Assembly (NCBI GenBank): GCA_010645155.1
Contig: JAAGOF010000104.1
Coordinates: 1,591,140-1,655,139 of the forward strand
Source: Tigriopus japonicus
Lineage: Eukaryota; Arthropoda; Copepoda; Harpacticoida; Harpacticidae
DNA length: 64,000 nucleotides
Direction of reading: 5' to 3'
Shown here: positions 60,522-64,000 of the stretch, piece after piece
How positions within the stretch are numbered: the stretch's first letter is position 1
Layout of the letters: the number at the start of each line of letters is the position of its first letter
The notes under the pieces: generated by a model
Database searches by the model: none
Told to the model about the DNA's origin: nothing
What the model saw: only the letters and a program-made list of their open reading frames with translations
Translations under genes and position numbers: made by a program

Positions 60522-60656
60522 TTAGAGCAGGGTTTCCACATTTTCAATAAATGACCCAATTGGTAAGTTCCGTTTCATATATTTGAAAGTCTTCATAGCA
60601 TTGCACATAAAAATCACTGATAAAAGTAGAAGTGGAACCGAATTTGCACTTTTCAT
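60522..60656 (-). pseudogene. Truncated inverted copy of the secreted-protein gene start
   Basis: The minus strand repeats the start of the gene at 61137. ATG at 60656 is followed by a signal peptide MKSANSVPLLLLSVIFMCNA and MKTFKYMKRNLPIGSFIENV. It then leaves the copied region and stops after ETLL. It lies in an inverted 200-bp duplication (60535-60734) that is about 96 percent identical to 61059-61258. The seven base changes give two P/L or T/I changes upstream and four mostly conservative changes within the signal peptide. Nothing downstream allows a full protein unless it splices onward. Confidence 0.65.
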
Positions 60657-60734
60657 CTTAATGTGATCGAACGGGGAATGACATGCTCCAATCACATTGA
60701 GGTTGCTTCTTATTATTAGTGACATTGTTATGCA
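60535..60734. repeat. Inverted repeat arm 1 (partner 61059-61258)
   Basis: 200 bp with about seven mismatches to the reverse complement of 61059-61258; the spacer is 324 bp. Confidence 0.93.
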
Positions 60735-60735
60735 A

Positions 60736-60773
60736 ATATATTTGCATATATTTGCATATATTTGCATATATTT
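60736..60773. repeat. Short tandem repeat TTTGCATATA
   Basis: Three perfect 10-bp units plus partial ones, at the inner edge of inverted arm 1. Confidence 0.85.
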
Positions 60774-61058
60774 ACTTGAAATCTGCGCTCCTAGAAATTA
60801 ACCGTACATAAGAAAGTAAATATCAAATCTTTTTAAGAAGCCTTCATGACGAAATTTCTCTGCATGCTTTTTTGTATATAAAAAAATGTGTCCATCAGCT
60901 TTAGCGAAAAATGAAGTTTGCTTCCCCCATAATAATTTTCCCGTTTTTTACACCAATGGACGCTATTGCTGAGAAAGCCGAGTAAATACAGTATGGCTAT
61001 GGTGGAGGATAATTTGCAAAACCGTCTCCAAAAATATTGCGAACCCTTACTTCTCTAT

Positions 61059-61258
61059 TGCATAACAATGTCACCAACAATAAGAAGTAACCTCAATGTG
61101 ATTGGAGCATGTCATTCCCCGTTCGATCACATTAAGATGAAAAGTGCAAATTCGGTTCCAATTCTTGTTTTATCAGTGGTTTTTATGTGCAATGCTATGA
61201 AGACTTTCAAATATATGAAACGGAACTTACCAATTGGGTCATTTATTGAAAATGTGGA
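61059..61258. repeat. Inverted repeat arm 2 (partner 60535-60734)
   Basis: Covers 78 bases before the ATG at 61137 and the first 122 bases of the coding exon. Confidence 0.93.
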
Positions 61259-61416
61259 CGTACAAACAAGTACTCTAATCACTTGTATAGCAATATCATC
61301 TATGACTAATTCCAACGCCTTTTCAAGAATTGGAGATAACTGCAAAGTAGGAAATGTAAAATTAAACTATTATGAAGAAACTCAAGAATCATGGAGTGCC
61401 TTTTTTGTCGATGAAA
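61137..61416 (+). CDS. Secreted protein, possible C-type-lectin-like, exon 1
   Basis: ATG at 61137 opens with a clear signal peptide (MKSANSVPILVLSVVFMCNA, cleavage likely after about residue 20). A basic stretch MKTFKYMKRN and a cysteine-containing region (LITC, NCKVGNVKLNYYEE) follow, ending at SAFFVDE plus one base. The frame is open for 57 codons upstream, but the signal peptide makes this ATG the best start. The donor is A|GTAAGT at 61417. Joined to 61498 (81-bp intron, acceptor tttgttacag) the split codon gives Thr and the frame stays open. I do not recognise the N-terminal part. The lectin assignment rests on exon 2. Confidence 0.6.
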
Positions 61417-61497
61417 GTAAGTTTTCAACAGATTCCAAACTTCTTAATGAATTTTTCCCTTATAAGGTGTGAAGCCCGAGTTATGCGTTTGTTACAG

Positions 61498-61904
61498 CCG
61501 TTGGATGTCTTTTCGACCTAAGGGACAGGTATTCGTTGTTTAAAACAAGTATCGTTGAAGGCAAACTGATTATCAAGGGCTCTAATGTTGTTGCAAGTGA
61601 AGCTCAGCAATACTGCAAATCTATCAATGCATCAATTGTGACTCTGAAATCCAGACAGGAGTTTCTGGCCGTTGTTGAATTAATAGGTAAGTTGGGGTTT
61701 GAAATAAATCGGAAAGTTTGGTTGGACTTAAGACCCTTCATAACCATATCATCTATGGTTATAGAGCTAAGACTTGAATTTAGTTTGACCATCAGTGTGA
61801 GGATTGATCTTTCTGATAAAAGCCGGGTTTGGGGCGGAATTCCGGCCAAATCCAAAGTATTGCCTTTGTCAATCAAACCAAAAGAGCATAATCATGAGTA
61901 TTGA
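61498..61904 (+). CDS. C-type-lectin-like segment, exon 2, perhaps a decaying gene
   Basis: After the acceptor at 61497 the frame reads VGCLFDLRDRYSLFKTSIVE, then SEAQQYCKSINASIVTLKSR and QEFLAVVEL. That matches the first half of a C-type lectin domain in spacing (sEAqqyC..i.AsivtlkS..E). A donor-like GTAAGT lies at 61687, so the exon may end at 61686. Without splicing, the frame runs on to TGA at 61902 through RVWGGIPAKSK and LSIKPKEHNHEY. After the TGA the same frame reads CDQ, TAA, ICSFV, as if a lectin C-terminal W..D...C segment had acquired stops. An AATAAA overlaps there. It may be a pseudogene, or a gene with an unseen third exon. Ligand unknown. Confidence 0.45.
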
Positions 61905-64000
61905 TGTGACCAATAAATCTGTTCATTTGTACTTGTAAAAGAACTTTGAGGGCAAAAAGCCTGACTTAGGCCAAATCAGAGTTTAGCAATTCTTTTACTG
62001 TACCGTTTGCAAGCAATCATTGTTGGGAAACTAATCTTTATAAACTCACTTCACATATCAAGAAAATTCAGCTTCAATTATGTTTGTTGAAAAGGTTGAA
62101 AAGGAACAAATAAGTTCCAAACAAACAGAAATCTTGAATAAAAGCAGAAGATCAGTATAAGAGGATTTTAAAGTGGCCATAGTTGTCGTCATAAATTGAG
62201 GGGAAAATCAAATAATATCCGGTTGCCAATGCAAACTTAGTACAAATGTTGGTGCAGACGACAAATATTCGTTTCTTAATCATATAAATATGCAAACTTG
62301 TGTTTGTCCTAAAACGGTTCTTCTTTTAGTTTAAGTATCTTACTTTAATTTAAGAGAATTAAACCCCGCACAAGAGGTCACATTTTTTGTACTACAAAAC
62401 TCTAAACTTCTTATAATTTTGCCTTCTAAGAAGTAACTTATTTGAGCAACTTTCAGTTAGTCATAAACGCTACATCGACCTTGTTAACTAAAATGACATG
62501 TCATGTTCGACGTGCTCCAGCTAAATTTTAACAAAAAAAAAATTGTTAAATTTTGAGACAATTCTCTTGTTAAATCAAGAAGTTATTCAAGCTGGATTTA
62601 GGAACACTCGAATTAATAATATTATTGCCTCTGACAAAAATTTACATTCAGCAATGTCTCTTATACTGTATATAAATAACTCTAGCAACAACAAAATGAT
62701 TCTTGTGGGTTGATATTCGGGCTGCCAATCTATGAAGCCTCATTTTTCACGACAACCAACTTTCTTCTCGATCTCAAGTGCGAGTTTTGGCAACAATAAT
62801 CAGTCAAATGACCACACGGACACCCTAACGTCATGTCACGTAGAGTAGCTAGTATTTTCGTAACTTACCCCGAATTGACTCTAATCTTTGGAGTATGGAT
62901 TTAGCGATTAAGCGGAGAATAGGACAAGTCACGAGGATATCAGCCGTCAAATCTTAGCCATAAATCAAGCCTCAAAACTGAGGGAAGCAACTTTTTTATA
63001 TACGGTGTGTTGCAAAATTGTGTGCTCATATAGAAAACAAATTAATAAAAGGCTATTTCTGACGAAACGATGGGGTGGAGCCAATTTTTGTTTTCACGAA
63101 TTTGTATACCGGTATGTACAAGGTGACACATAAATCTTTGCCTGTTGGCAATCACAACAAAATCACTTATTTTTGCCTTACTAATTGCAAACAAAGAAGG
63201 TATACAAAATGAAATATATTTATCAGTCATTTACAAACTACTTTATATTTTACACATTTTTGTCAGGTTGTAGGAAAACACCAAAATGAATTGATTCCCT
63301 AAGGCTCTGTTTTTGGTAAAAGTTGATGTGTCCATGATATGAGAAGCAACCCAAAGGACGATATATAATTGCCCCTTTATGGTTGGTTTCCGTGGATTCA
63401 AATTTTGATGATGGCTCAATGATCGCCAAAAGAGAAAATCAGATTTTATCACATGATGTGAATTCTCTTTGAGTGTTGGAAAAATCCAATGGAGGTTTTC
63501 AATTGTCTGGATGCAATTTAGGCTTTTGGGACCATCAGAAGACATTTGCACCAACTAATTTTGACAAACTTTGTCATCATCAGGGTCTGGGTTGATATCT
63601 CTTGGTCCTGTAACATTTTGAGACATGTCTCTTGTTAAGTCATGAAGTTATTCAATCTGTTCTGGAACCATTGGCTTTCTTCTCCTTGCAAAAAATGAAA
63701 CGTCTTCCATTTCAAGGCGAGTTTAATATGACTCTAATTAATCATGTTTTCAATTGATCCAACTTTAATCACGCTCACAGGCACCCTCCATATGTATAGC
63801 CACTGATTTGGGTGTCATTATGAAATATGAGATCAAGACAGCTCTTGTCCAAATACTTTTTTGAAAACAATCAGGAATTATGGACATTGGACATATTGCC
63901 GGAATCTAGCTAAGGGGATCAAGTTCTTTTGGCACTCTTGATTACTCGTACGGAAAAGTGTAAAAGCTAAAAGTAGTTGATTGAAAGATGTACAGAAAAA
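61905..64000. other. No gene recognised
   Basis: AT-rich. Minus-strand frames of 62 and 103 codons (63042-63230, 63243-63554) have no family resemblance. Confidence 0.5.

Larger units (their letters stand above)
58926..60534. other. No gene recognised; contains a direct repeat
   Basis: Holds the repeat pair 58984/59278. The frames at 59565-59810 and 59787-60154 have no recognisable product. Confidence 0.5.

Noticed and set aside
1..64000. CRISPR array, bacterial operon or prophage features
   Set aside because: No regularly spaced identical repeats with unique spacers, no operons or ribosome binding sites. Introns and eukaryotic transposons show that this is nuclear eukaryotic DNA.

Overview
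This window is eukaryotic nuclear DNA. Coding sequence is sparse, introns are kilobases long with GT-AG borders, and transposon remains of several kinds are common. The one clear gene is a protostome-type neuropeptide receptor, so an arthropod (a crustacean is possible) or another protostome is likely; the sequence does not fix the species.

Region 1, about 1-31,000: a GPCR gene on the minus strand. Four phase-compatible exons (24,491 down to 10,814) encode the first 275 residues of a sex peptide receptor / myoinhibitory peptide (allatostatin-B) receptor homologue, from the N-terminus through TM1-TM4 and into extracellular loop 2. The exons for TM5-TM7 were not found and probably lie to the left of position 1. 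Introns of 3.6-5.2 kb, and the sequence to the left of exon 4, carry several inverted-repeat elements. The best of these is a 1,358-bp hAT-type element with 8-bp target duplications and arrays of ATCCGA-type repeats.

Region 2, about 31,000-43,100: no gene recognised. It contains a 117-base assembly gap flanked by a direct repeat of about 55 bp.

Region 3, about 43,100-50,600: a nest of transposons. A CR1/jockey-like LINE (reverse transcriptase with intact FAKAFDKVDH and YADD motifs) lies on the plus strand. It is split by a 2.1-kb insertion with a 7-bp target duplication, and again by about 3.1 kb holding a MULE transposase remnant, a GGACCGAAA-type MITE and a 442-bp foldback MITE.

Region 4, about 50,600-60,500: more foldback elements. 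These include a second copy of the 442-bp family, a 522-bp long inverted repeat, a 1,137-bp hAT element with GTCCAAAA repeats, and further LINE pieces on both strands.

Region 5, about 60,500-62,000: a small secreted-protein gene on the plus strand with a signal peptide and a weak C-type-lectin-like segment. It faces a 200-bp inverted copy of its own first-exon start, head to head. The rest, to 64,000, has no recognisable gene.
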